A DNA stretch of 64,000 nucleotides, from positions 10,652,001 to 10,716,000 of the forward strand of contig CM072879.1 of the NCBI GenBank assembly GCA_036937835.1, written 5' to 3'. This DNA is from Pampus argenteus (taxonomy: Eukaryota; Chordata; Actinopteri; Scombriformes; Stromateidae). The position numbers and the translations under genes are program-made. Below, piece after piece: positions 39,661-52,100 of this stretch. The first letter of the stretch is position 1. Every line of letters starts with the position of its first letter. The notes beneath the pieces were generated by a model, which did not search any database, was not told the DNA's origin, and saw only the letters and a list, made by a program, of their open reading frames with translations.

Positions 39661-40743
39661 CATAGACTGCTGGCGCTGTGGTAGGCTGAGTCAGTGTGTG
39701 CGCATAATGAGCGGGGTGTTAGTGAAGCGTTGTACTGTGTAATCTTGCTCTACAGTACACCTGAGGGCAGGAAACAAAGCGAATGGAGTCTTCTTTCACT
39801 CTACATCCTGATGTGTGTGTCTGTGAAATCTATCACATATCTCATCAGCTAGGCAAGTTAGACCGAAGCCCAGACTTGAGGATTTTCTTAGTCCTTATGA
39901 ATTCATTTTCATTCCTTACATGCAAAACAAAAAAAAGATACTATATTTTAGAAAAACATTATTCCTGTATGAAATTACAGAAAGTATGAATGTGTTGTTT
40001 AATCAGGAAGGTAGTACAGAAAAGCCCTACACACCTCATAATAAACCCTTTCATTTGTAAAACTCTGTTGTACTATCAGAAAATTACAGATGTGCAGGAT
40101 GTGAAATCATGCACAAGAAATCTCAGTGTCCTTGGTTTGTATATTGAAATCATATAGCTTTAAAGAACGGCTGATGTGACATTATTGTGGAGAGAAGAAG
40201 CAAGATTTGAGGCAAACAGTGCCATGGTCATCTATCATCATTTCTGTGCCTGTCAGAATAGAAAGATTTGTACTTTAGCTTGATTTACAAAAAAACTCTT
40301 TTTACTGGGTAGTCATGATGATGATTTTTTTTTTTATTGATAGACGGGCTCTGACAAACCCAGTGTGGGCTGTTACCATAGTGATATAGTTTCTGTGTCA
40401 GTACAGTGGATTGAGTGCATGTCTGGCTTCTTTTCACTTGAATTTATACTCTTCCACATTTGATTCAGCTATCAGAGTTTATTGCAGTCGGTAACAGAGA
40501 TCATCCTGCACAAGGAATAATACAATGTCATAGCACATGAGACACACACAGACCGTTTTTTAATAGTGAGGAATGTGTTATTTAACATTTACTGTGTGTG
40601 TGTGTGTGTGTTTGTGCATGTGCGTGTGTGCTACTGAGCTAAAAAGCACTGTGTTTTGGTATTCTTATCCATTATTTCCAGGAATCAGGCCCAAAGCTAT
40701 CACAACACAGATATGGCTTGGTCACTTTCAGCACACCAATATC

Positions 40744-40785
<42 letters not shown>

Positions 40786-42688
40786 TAGGAACAGGAAGGG
40801 ATCAGAGAGTGCTTCCTTTAGGCTTTCCATGAGGCCCACCTTTCCTCTGTACAATACTTCATAGTGTGTGTGTGTGTATGTGTGCACGTGTGTGTGCTTG
40901 TGTGTGTGTGTGTGTGTGTGTGTGTGAGAAAGACAGCTGTGTACTTCAGTTTACCCCATGAGCAGCACGGCTATTGTATGTCCTCTATTCGCTCTCTAGT
41001 CGCTATTTTCTCTTCCCAAACCAAAATCTCTCGAGCATAAAGTCTGCCCATTCAAAGGCAGAGACAGAGAACAAACCTCGAGGAATCAGTGTAGGTTTGC
41101 TGTTACTAAACTGCAGAGATAAATGTTTACATATTTAAGATATATACACATAGCATGACTGCTTCAGGATTATCCTCCCTCTCTCATTATGTCCCCCAGA
41201 ACTGCTCAGAAATGTGATAGTTGTGTGACTATTACAGGGTGTGTAACATTTTATAATTGCCAGTTGATTTGTTTATTTTTATTGTTACATCAAAGCCTGA
41301 TATGCAGCCTTCCAACTTACTTCAATGAGAAAGTGTGACCAAACTTTTGACTGGTACTGTATATATATTTGGGATTAGAGATTGGGATTTTTTTTAATAG
41401 CTGTGTCAATCAATTTTTGGGAAGCCTTTTATGTTCTACACATTAAATGGAAATGCCCCTTGGGTGGGTTCAAAAGTTTGATTTTCAGAGCCACTGCTTC
41501 TTGAACTATTGCTTCTTGTACTTCTTATGTTTTCCCACACTCCCCTAGTGTTTCTCACTTTCCATCTTGGCCTCCTTTTTCTTTTTTTAGTTCTTTCTCT
41601 ATTGCATAACTTTCTTACTCCTGCGTTCCAAGTCCCTACTTGTATATTTTTACTTTTTGTGCCTTACATACTTTCTCAGGCTAAATTACTGTTGTTATTC
41701 GAAACTTCTGTTCGCACTTAATTCTTTAGAGATAATTTGACTTTGTGAATTGTTGTGTATGCCCATATATTTGCGTATGCATAGTGTGTACGTTAAAAAA
41801 ATGACTTTTGTTTTTGTGTGTTTTCTGGTAGCCTTTTGATCTTCTTGGCTTAGTGTTGTTTTTCTTGGCATCTGTGTAAAGAGTGTAAGTGTGTTATCGG
41901 AAAGATCAACAGTTTGTTACTGCATCAGAAACACAGCACGTTTTTTCTTCTTCTTTGTTTTTGTAGTGGTCATAATTGGTTACATAATCTCTTTTTCTTT
42001 TTTTTTCACTGTATATCTGGGGCACTCGTCCTTCATAAGCATGTTAATGATGTAAAGAAATTCAGCAGAAATAAAGGGGGGTGACTTGTGATAAAGCTTC
42101 CTGGTTTGTATTGAACCATGCATGAAGAGGTCTAAGCATGTTCTCAGACCACTGAGCTCCCAAACTTGTTATCTTGACATCACATCTGGACCACTGGGTG
42201 CGGTATGGGTGCCAGCCCAAAATGTAATTAATGGAATGAAATGTTAGATCGCTTAACATCATTTCCTTATTTATCTTATGTATGCATCTTCGTGTTGCTA
42301 CACCCTGTGGACATTTATGTACAGAATATTACGTGGGTTCTACACATCTACACAATACATATTGTCCACAGGTGGCTTCTACCTGAACACTGATCATGGT
42401 ACATTTTGCAAATACTTCCTCTTTTACTGAAAGTGTAGATGTGGAATTTTTAATGGTAATGAATAAGCTCAAATGGCTTGACATAATTTAAGTAAAATAA
42501 AATAAATCCCATTGTGGTTAAACAAATGAAAGTTTAAGAAGATAATGTGACAGACACACACACACACACACTCAGACATGAACACACACATACCCGATAT
42601 ACCTGAGGGGGAGGATCTGGTCACTTTCAGTGCACCGAACATCTGAATCATCCAGGAGTAGAATATCAGTCATCAGGGAATATCCATG

Positions 42689-42738
<50 letters not shown>

Positions 42739-43038
42739 GAGCACTTTGGACGTATTGTTTTGTCTGATCCAAGTCCTGATCCCACCTGCTGTCTCTCATG
42801 ATCAGACGGCTCCTTTCATCTGACAAGATCACAGAGATAAAGTGTGTGTGTTTGCTTGTTCATGTCTGTCTGTCTATTGACTTTTTGTGTGTTACAGAGG
42901 TATCAGTGACTGCATTAGCATTGTGCTCTGTGTTTGTGTTCCATGATGTCTAGAATTAAAGTTATTGATCAGTGTTGAACTTTTACCTTACAGTCAATAT
43001 ATGACTAAACACAGCTGTGTGCAGTCCTACATAATTTA

Positions 43039-43114
<76 letters not shown>

Positions 43115-46100
43115 ATAATAAGAAAGGGTGCAACAAATGGTCAACCCTGCATAGAGAGCTCGCTGTGTCAGTTGTGATTGCTGCTGGATCCCTCTGAGAC
43201 TGCAGCAGGCATCTGTAGGAGAGATGTTGCTTCTTTTCTCTTATTGCTCCTGTCCTCTTCCTTTGAGCTACTGCTCTCCACTTCTCTCCCCAGGCTGTTT
43301 CTTATTGTGCATCTTTGTCCATCTGTTCCCTTTGCACTGTCACTGCGTGTGTGGAGTCACACATGTCACAAGTTGCTGTTCATTTTTGGAGCTGGAGATC
43401 ATTAATTGTCAGCCCACATTCCTAATTGTCCCCATTGTTTTTAATTACACAACGCCAAGACAAGAAACGCAGTGCGACTCTCTTATATGTATGTATTGGT
43501 GTGCAAGTGCTACATTTGGAGAAACATTTTAATCTTAAGTGAAATAGTCTTGATAGTAGAGTCTGACCAATACTGGATTTCTGGGGCCAATAACAAAAAA
43601 TCAGACTGTGATGTATTGAATGATATTCATTTTTTTAAATGATCAAGATATTGAACTAGACATTTTACAGTTGAAAAACAAATTTTGGCTGTTAAACAAT
43701 ATATACACAGATATATCTCAATTAAGCTAAAACACACTTTATGACTGCATTTTCATAAACTGATATAAACGGGTCACCGTCTGCACAGTCCTGACACATA
43801 ATAAGTATACAAATAATATAGACAGAGCAAAAAAAGTAATGGCAGAAATGAATACACTCACATAAGATTACACTCATTTTATTGCTCATTGTGGCTGAAA
43901 TTGTCTACTGTTCAAAAGACATCAAATGTCTTAGATCCCTTAAACTCTTCTAACAGCTCGTCCTGAATTCATCATGACACGTTGTACTTCTGTTTTTTTT
44001 TACCTCTTTCTTTTCTCTCTTTCTCTCTCAGGAGGCATTGGGGAGGGTTTGCTTGAAGGAGAGAGGACGGGACGTGTTGGTGTTGCGAAGAGTGACATCA
44101 TCAGTGACATCGCCGTCAGAACGGCCCTCGCCCACATCGTCAGGGAGCGGGTCCAGGGAAGAGGACTGCGACAAGAGGTCAGTCCAGCCTCTTGCATAAT
44201 AAAAGCCTTCAAAACCAACAGTAGCAACAAAAGCATAATAATAGTACTTCTCCTCTATCCTGCCTTTTTCTCCTGTAGTTTAGAGTCTCAAGTTGCAACA
44301 ATACACTCTTGCATGTACATGTAAAATATCAGTAGTGCTGTCAACACTGTGTGTGTGTGTGGTCCAGGTATTCCTCATGTTGTGGGGACTCACCCTTATG
44401 AGGACAAAAAGCCCCAGTAATGTAAATCATTGATTTTAGGGTGAATACTTGGTTTAAAGTTAAGGTAAGTTTAGAGTTATGTTAAGGTTAGGTATGTGGT
44501 GGTTATGATTAAAGTTAGGATAAGTCTCCGGGTATTAAATGTACATTAATGTAATGTCCCCTGAAATGATGGAAACCCAACTTGTGTATGTGTGTGTGTG
44601 TGTAAGATAATGTATGCTTCAGCTTCTGGCACAGAGCAGTAAGAGGATAATGACTTTTTTGTTTTCAGCTGAAAGGGAAACAAGCATGACACCAAGTCTG
44701 GTTTCCTTTCTGTCTATAAATCAGTGTATGGATGTAGGATTTTTTGTGTAAAAAAAGAGTATGTGTATGTACGTGTGTATTTCCTCAAGGTTGATTTCTT
44801 TGTGCCTTTTGTGTCTGTTTTTGTGTGTTTACATTAGTGTGCTCCAAGACCTAAGGCACAATGCAGGGAGTGTCAGCAACAGGCAGGTTAAGTGGATGTC
44901 TGTACGTGCGTGTTTTTGTGTGTGGAATGCTCAACATCTTCAGTAGCAATCAGTTCCCTCCCAGTCGTACAGAGTGAAGGTTGTAATCTCTGGAGCTCTT
45001 AGCTGACAGAAGCAGACGGCGAGGCAGTTTACCCCACAGGAGAGCACCCTTCCTAGACACTTGAGGAGGGTTGATCTTTTCTTGAGTATTTAGATATGAG
45101 ATGTCCACCAAGCTAGCTACGCTTGCTGAGGCAGAGGAGGACATCGATGACGAGGATGACGATGAGGAGGATGAGGAGGATAATCATGATGAAGGCAGCA
45201 GTAGTTCAGAAATCTGTACATTTGATATTCCCCATTTTCCCTACATTGATGATGACGATGTGGAGGAGAATAAGAGGGAAGAGAGGAGAAGAGAGGAGGA
45301 GAGAAGATGGAGGGATGGAAATGATTGTAATTGGTGCTCTAGTGAGGAAGATTGTTGTGGCCCTTCGTCTTACAGGTATGTGGTGGTGTCTGGGACGCCA
45401 CTCAAAATCTTGGAGCATTTGCTAAGCGATCTGCGGTTGGACGACCAAAGAGGGGCGCCAGAGAGCAGGGAGAGCGGTAAGTTTTGGAGACGCACACACC
45501 ACACATGTACAACGCACACATATCATAAGCATTGCGCACATAGACACATCTGAGAGGGCGTCATACACAGAATGTGGATGTGTCTCTGTGGAAAGATAAA
45601 AGAAAGTGGTGAAAAACTAGACAGCAGCAGAGATGTTTGTCCTTGCTGTTTGGTGGTGTATATTTACCTAAATACCAGACCTTCCTCTCTTTCCAAGGAA
45701 TTTAATATTCAGTGGCACACAAGTTATAACACAGCCCAACCTGGGCCTTTCTGTGTCTCTTTGATTTTCCCCGAAATGGGTTTTAATCCAGCAGGTGTGC
45801 ACTTCCCCTTGATTATACTGTCAATGTGTGTGTGTGTTTGCGGCTGCATGAGTCATCTCTCACACACCGCATCTAGTTGCATGTATGCATTCATTCAGCC
45901 ATGTCACTGCCTGTAAATATGAGGAACATCCAAGAGCTTAAATGCTCTAATGAACTTGTGAAAAGATTCCCCTGCGGCAATGAAGACATTTTTGCTAAAA
46001 ACATGGGTCATATTTCAGTTTTACAATCCTCAGGTCTACTTTATCACGACAGGGTTTTGTGACAGTGCACACAGACTGTCACCGTACAGTGGAATTTAAT

Positions 46101-49100
46101 ATTAATCTCAAATATTTTTGTAAGCAATAACTTGTTAAAATTTAGAAACATAGAGTGAAAATAGGCAAGCTAAATATTGTGTTTTATCCGACAAATAGTC
46201 CAAATTCCAAACACATTCAAATTACAGAGAAAAGCAAATCAAGCTGGAACTAATGAATATTTGACATTTTTCTGCTTGATAAAACACTTGGTATTGATTG
46301 ACTAATCAATGAATCAGCTAATCATTTCAGCCATAGTTGAAAGCATTTGTGGGTGTGAGTTGTTTTAGGCTATAAGTTTGACTATAGTCAACAGATGTAA
46401 GTTCATTATTCCTGCACAGATAAAAAGATAAATGCATCTAAGTATATTGTATATGTATTTATTGTCATCAATGGATCTTAATAAAACAGTTTCACCTGGC
46501 AGTTAACTTTAAATACTCAGTAACAACGAATCCCTACGTAACTAGTTAGTGTGGTGCAACCAGTTTTAATTAAGTTTTAATTTAGTGATGCGTAATCCTC
46601 CACTTAGTAAACACTTTTTGTAACTTGCCAAAGTTTAAACTTTGATGAAAAGATGCTGCAACCAGGTCCAAGTCTAGTAAAACAACACTTGTGATTACAC
46701 AATGAGATATCTGGGTCCCAACCTGTATTTAATACAACCCTTCTCTTGCTTGTTAGCACCGTTTCCAAACAAGGCGTCTTTATGTTTTAACTCCTCAGCA
46801 CCACCAGTTCCCAGCAGTCCACAGGGAGCCATCTCACTGAATTGCAGGAAGCAAGGAAATATAGAGAGAGACTGAGAGAGAGAGAGAGAGACAGACAGAG
46901 AGAGAGAGAGAGAGAACTGAGATGGCTTTGTGATGGAAGACTGTCTGAAAGGAGAAAAGACACTTTTTTTTTTCTTTTCAAGGCTTGATTTTTTTTAAAG
47001 GGAATGGAGAGAGAGAGAGAGGGGCAGAAGCAGGGATGCAGATCAAGAGTATATGTGCATGTTTGGCTGTCTTTGTCTCTGTATCTGTGTGCATGTGTAA
47101 ATCTTTCAGTCTATGTGCGCTGAATAAGCATGAGGGTGTGTGTGTATGTGCATGTCTGTGTGTGTGTGTAGGCCCTCTGGGCTGGCGCTGAGCATCAACA
47201 TGCTTCTACCACCTTTCCCCACGTACACATAAAATACACACATGCACAGCACACAACAACAACAAAAAAACACAGCAGATTATTGTGATTAGTTCAACAC
47301 ACATACACATCTTCTCTTTTTTTCTCTCTGTCTCACAAGAGTTAAAGTCCCCAAGGTCAGAGCTGAATGTGTTATTCATCAGGGTGGTGTGTGTATTTGG
47401 GTGTGTGTGTGTTTTCCTGTGTCTATGAGTGTACATGTTTGACTTTGTGTGTGCCAGCAGGCAAATGCAGAGGGCATATGTTGAAGATGAAAATGGATAT
47501 TTATCATCACAGTGAGCTGAGAGAGGGCGAGTGTGGGAGGAGAGTAGTAGTGGGAGGAAATGTTACTGCTCAGGAGAAGAAAATGAAAAATGGGGGTGTA
47601 GGTAAGGGGTGGGTGAGAAAAAAATAGCTTGTCAATAAGAAGCACTAAATCCAGATTGAAGATAAAAAAGACTCGAAAATGACAGGAAAGTAAGTCAACA
47701 GGGTTTTGAAAAAATGATAAGCTCAGTCAGACCTGCCTAAAAATATTTCTCGAGAAAAATTGTGTTTTTATTTCTTAAGAAAAGACTGTTTGTCAAATAT
47801 TAATGTTGCCGTCTTCTATAATTGATTTCTTTGCTCTCTGCCCGACGGAACCATATTTGGGTCACATATTTCCCGGGGAAAGATTTGTGACACACAAACA
47901 CACACCAACTCACACCACCAACAATGGCTCATTACCCATCTGCCACAAGGGCTGTTTATATGCGGTTCTTACCCATTGAACACCTGCTGTGTCTCTCTCT
48001 GTCACACACACACACACACACACACTATTTCACATGCACATTATCTTGCTTTACTCTGAATTTATTTAGTTTGCAAAGTTGTTAAGAATATGAGACAAAA
48101 GAATGGATCCGTTAAGTGATGTAAATGTTTAGCTTTGTTCAGGTTTTTGGTTTGAAGTGTTAAATATTTCTCTGTAATATATTTTGCTAAAATAACAACA
48201 ATCAGAATTAAAGGTAAAGATAATCTGCTTCATCAGGAATGTGTGGGTGTAGAAAAGGTTTGATTGACAGTAGCTGGCACCATAAGTAAGAGACCTTTAA
48301 CCTCTTCAAGCTCATGTTGTCAAACCAAACATTTTCAGACCCACATAACTTTCCTTTGAGTTACAGTGGAATGTTTCCATAGTAAATATACCTGGTTGAA
48401 TTTAGGGGAAATGTGTAAAAAAATGATACACAAGTCAAGTAGAAAATTTTGGTAAATCAATGTGTTGAATATTTTATTGTAGACATCATATAGCTGCAGG
48501 TGTTTATAGGTGTATTTGTAATACTTCGATGTGGCTGACACAGAGTGGATGTCAGAAATGGAAAAAAATAAAGACGTTCATGTTACTTTTTACATTCTGC
48601 AATAAAGAAAAAGACTTCACTTGGCCCAATTTGTGAGTGAAGGCATAATAAGTGACTGATGTGTTTCCTGTCTTTCAGAAATGCTACTGGATGACTTCCT
48701 GTTGACCTACCTGGTATTCATGTCCACCCATGACCTTTGTCAGGCTTTGCTGGGACAATATCCTTACTGGAAAACACACATAATCACACACACATACATC
48801 CTGTCAGCATGCACACTTTCTCCCAACCTTCTTGGTTTTCTCCTTGACGGCTCTCACCTATAGCAGTGTCCGCTGCAGGGGCCAGGAAGAGGGCAAGGAT
48901 GCCCTCTTCAGAAAGCGTAAGGTACTGCAATTGGTCTCCCACTGGAGCAGGCTCTACAAGGACTTCCTTAAGGAAGAGGAGCACGTCAGGAGCTTCATGA
49001 AGGTATGGCACTACTCACCCTGTGAGTCAACCTGTGTCTCTGTTTTTTTGTATTTCAGCGATTTAATGAGTTTGATCCCCTGGTGTCCTCTTACATTTAC

Positions 49101-52100
49101 CACTGAACAACATCATCAAGTCTCATTCATCTTTATTTGCCTTCATCTGTCTTGTACTAAATTGGGGTTGTCCTTCCCCAGTGCTCCACAATAGGACATC
49201 AAACATTTGATGTGTGAGACAGAGAGAGAGAAGAAAAGTGTCTGTGCGAGTGTGTGTGTGTGTGTTTGAGCTTTTTGTCAGCAGCACCTCCTGTTAAACT
49301 GAACCAGGGTTTTGTTGATGTTGTTTGTTTTGTTTTTGTTTCATTCTACTGACAATAGAGAAAATGAATAAGGTAGACCAAAAATATAGACACTTTAATT
49401 ATGTATTACGTAATGAAAGATGGGTTATAATCATAATATATGGCTGTATTTTTAATTGAGAGAATAATTGAAAATAACCAAGAAAATGATTCGTCTTCAA
49501 CTGTTTCAAATAAATATAAAAAACATGAAGCGTTTCTCCTCTGATTGTACGTACAAAACCTCTGTACTGAACAACAACACTGAAAACACACATACAGATT
49601 CTTGCCGTCACATTTGTCATTTGTGGTACTGCTATATTTTCACCGGGTCAGTTTGATCTGATGTGACCACCTGTGACAACCGTGACAACAAAAGAGAAAC
49701 AGACAAACACACATGGGCAACATGATCACACATGTATATAACGACACGCTCAGTCGCAACAAGGGCACACACTCACCAGTCACTTGTCCCTCCATAACCT
49801 GACGGCTCCATTGCTCCATGCCAGGTTACCATGGAAACCAAAGTGTGAGGGTTGGCATGGGTATAATCTCATATGGAATGTGTAACCCAGGTGATAGTTG
49901 CCTAGTAACAGAGGAATAAGAGGAGAATTGGGATGGGTCAATGACATCAATAAACAGGTCTATGTGTGTATGTGTGTGTGTGTGTGTGTGCGCACATGTG
50001 TATACTTGCATGTTGTTAGTGTTACCTACATTGTTTTATGTACACTTGATGGTGCTCACTAAATGAGATGCACAGTAATGTTAGTGTACATTGCTTGTAT
50101 ATTATGCTTTTTTTATGCCTTGTTTACAAGAGGTGTGTGTGTGTCTGTGTGTGTGTGTCAGCCACCTACTCTGGGCATATGCTATTTAAGTGAAGTGCAA
50201 TAAGCAAGTCTTGGTCTCTCTGTTAGACTCTCTACAGGTGTGTGTTAGAAGATCTGTATGAGTTCCCAACTCTGGAGAGAGACCTGAAGGAGTTTCAGAA
50301 GCTTCTACGTCGCAGACAGTAAGTGTGTAACTGTGTCTGTGCACAAGGACTGTGCTCTCTGTTTTAAATGTCATGGTGTGTGTCTGTGCCACTTACTTTG
50401 AGCTTGCAGGCATCCCTCCTCACTGCTGTGTGTTTCTTTTTTGCAGCACAGTGGATGAATGCCCTCCAAACCAAAAGGTAACACACAAATTATCTATGAT
50501 ACTTGATACCATCTATGAATTATATTAAATGTAATTTAATGGTATACATGAATAAATAAAAACACTAAATGAATGCTGATGCTTAACATTTATACCAGTT
50601 CTTATATTTGTCAATCTTGCCTGTATACCATAATTGTTACATTGTAAAATAAGGCATTGAAGCCGATGGTGTACAAGAGGCTACACCTTGACAAACTGTA
50701 ATAATTAGATCTGATAGAGCTATAAAGACACTTATACAGATGCAACAGATGCTACTGTTAGTGGGTCACTATTCCTGTTGCAGTTTAACTATGTTATTAA
50801 AAATCTCCACGTTTGTTCTGTTTTCTCTCTGTCAGAGTAAACAAATGTATCAGCAGTTGAGTTTGAAGGAAAACTGTTTACAACCCCGAAGTTCACAGTT
50901 GGAGACTAGAGAGGGTGAGTAACAGATACACACACACACACACACGCATATGCAAACACACACACTGCCCAGAACTGTATATAATTATGCATGACAGTAT
51001 GCACGTTTTTTACAGAAATGTACTCTTTATTTCGCTGTTTCTGTTGTATTTATAATATATTTGCTGCTCTCTCAACATTTTTCATGTATTTCCCAGTTAT
51101 TTGTTGTGTGTACGTGAGTGCGGACTCCTTCCTGAGTGTCCAGACACATGCCTCGCTGGAGGCTCATGAGCTGCTAAGGATTGTGGGTGTGAAGATGGAT
51201 AAAGCAGAAGAAGACATGGTGCTTGCTGTTGTCTCACACACTGGAGGTACACACACAAATACACAAAGAAATGCAAGTGTAATACATAGTAAACACACTA
51301 ACATAAGCATCCAATCCTTGTTCCTATTTTCTCCATTCTTAGCTGTAATGTTTTTCATTATCTCTCTGTCTCTCTCTCTTTCTCTGTATAAATTCGCCTC
51401 TAGAGCGGAGGGTGCTACAGCCCAGTGACTGTGTGTATTCAGAGTCTCTGACCCCACAGGGGAAGCTTGTAGCCTGTCGCAGGGACCTCACAGAGATCTT
51501 GGTATGTAAATGCACTGCTCCTTCTGTAAAATTTAGTCTTTCCATGTGTTTCATAAGCACAGATAGAGGATAAAAATGCAGCAAATCACAACCTCTCAAA
51601 ATTGATTATTTGCTGCCTGATATTGTTGGTAGCTACTGTATCATCTTCCAGGTAAATCAGGCATGAAAATGAAAATGAAAATTGTAATTCCCTGAATGAC
51701 TCACAGTGTTACAATGAGTCATGCATTTAGTGCAAGCCAGAGAGACTCAGGCCAGGTGGTTGTTGTTAATTTTGACCGAAACAGAAAGGTGTGAGCCACA
51801 ACTTAGTAGGCTGTAAGGTATATGATATTTAGTCCGGTCTCAGTTTCAGTTCTGCTCTATGTAGGCAGGAAGCAATTGCTCTTATGGCTCTGTGTTGTAT
51901 TGTTTCGTTTAAATGTTTTAAATGTTGTACTGTGTTTGAATCCCCTACTGGACTCATTGTTCTGTAGTTATGAAGGTGAGGTTTGTGTATCTTATTTAAA
52001 GACACCCTAATACTGTAGATAGAAGTACCTGTGTGTATGTACAGTATGTACATTAGCTTTCTGTGTACTAATTTTCTTTTCTCTGTGTGTGTGTGTGCGC

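Larger units (their letters stand above)
39047..44031 (+). other. RAPGEF5 intron 9
   Basis: A 5-kb intron dominated by simple repeats: GT at 39616-39659, 40593-40612, 40864-40926 and 43041-43113, CA at 40749-40782 and 42693-42736. It also holds a Tc1-like end (41327-41362) and a repeat at 43555-43800. Open frames here are reads through dinucleotide repeats. Confidence 0.7.
45477..48678 (+). other. RAPGEF5 intron 11
   Basis: A 3.2-kb intron with a purine-rich (GA)n tract at 46861-46917, another short GA run near 47008-47022, CA at 48003-48025 and scattered GT runs. A gattgactaatcaatgaatc word near 46297 may be a trace of repeat family A. No additional exon was recognised. Confidence 0.6.

Noticed and set aside
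42541..43177. Long cysteine/valine- or threonine/histidine-rich frames
   Set aside because: They are translations of (GT)n and (CA)n microsatellites.
44380..44530. Telomere-like GGTTAGG words as an interstitial telomere
   Set aside because: The words are degenerate, mixed with unique sequence and part of a known-looking dispersed fish repeat.
45206..45425. Other frames over the acidic part of RAPGEF5 exon 11
   Set aside because: These are shadows of the GAG/GAT-rich coding frame that matches human RAPGEF5.
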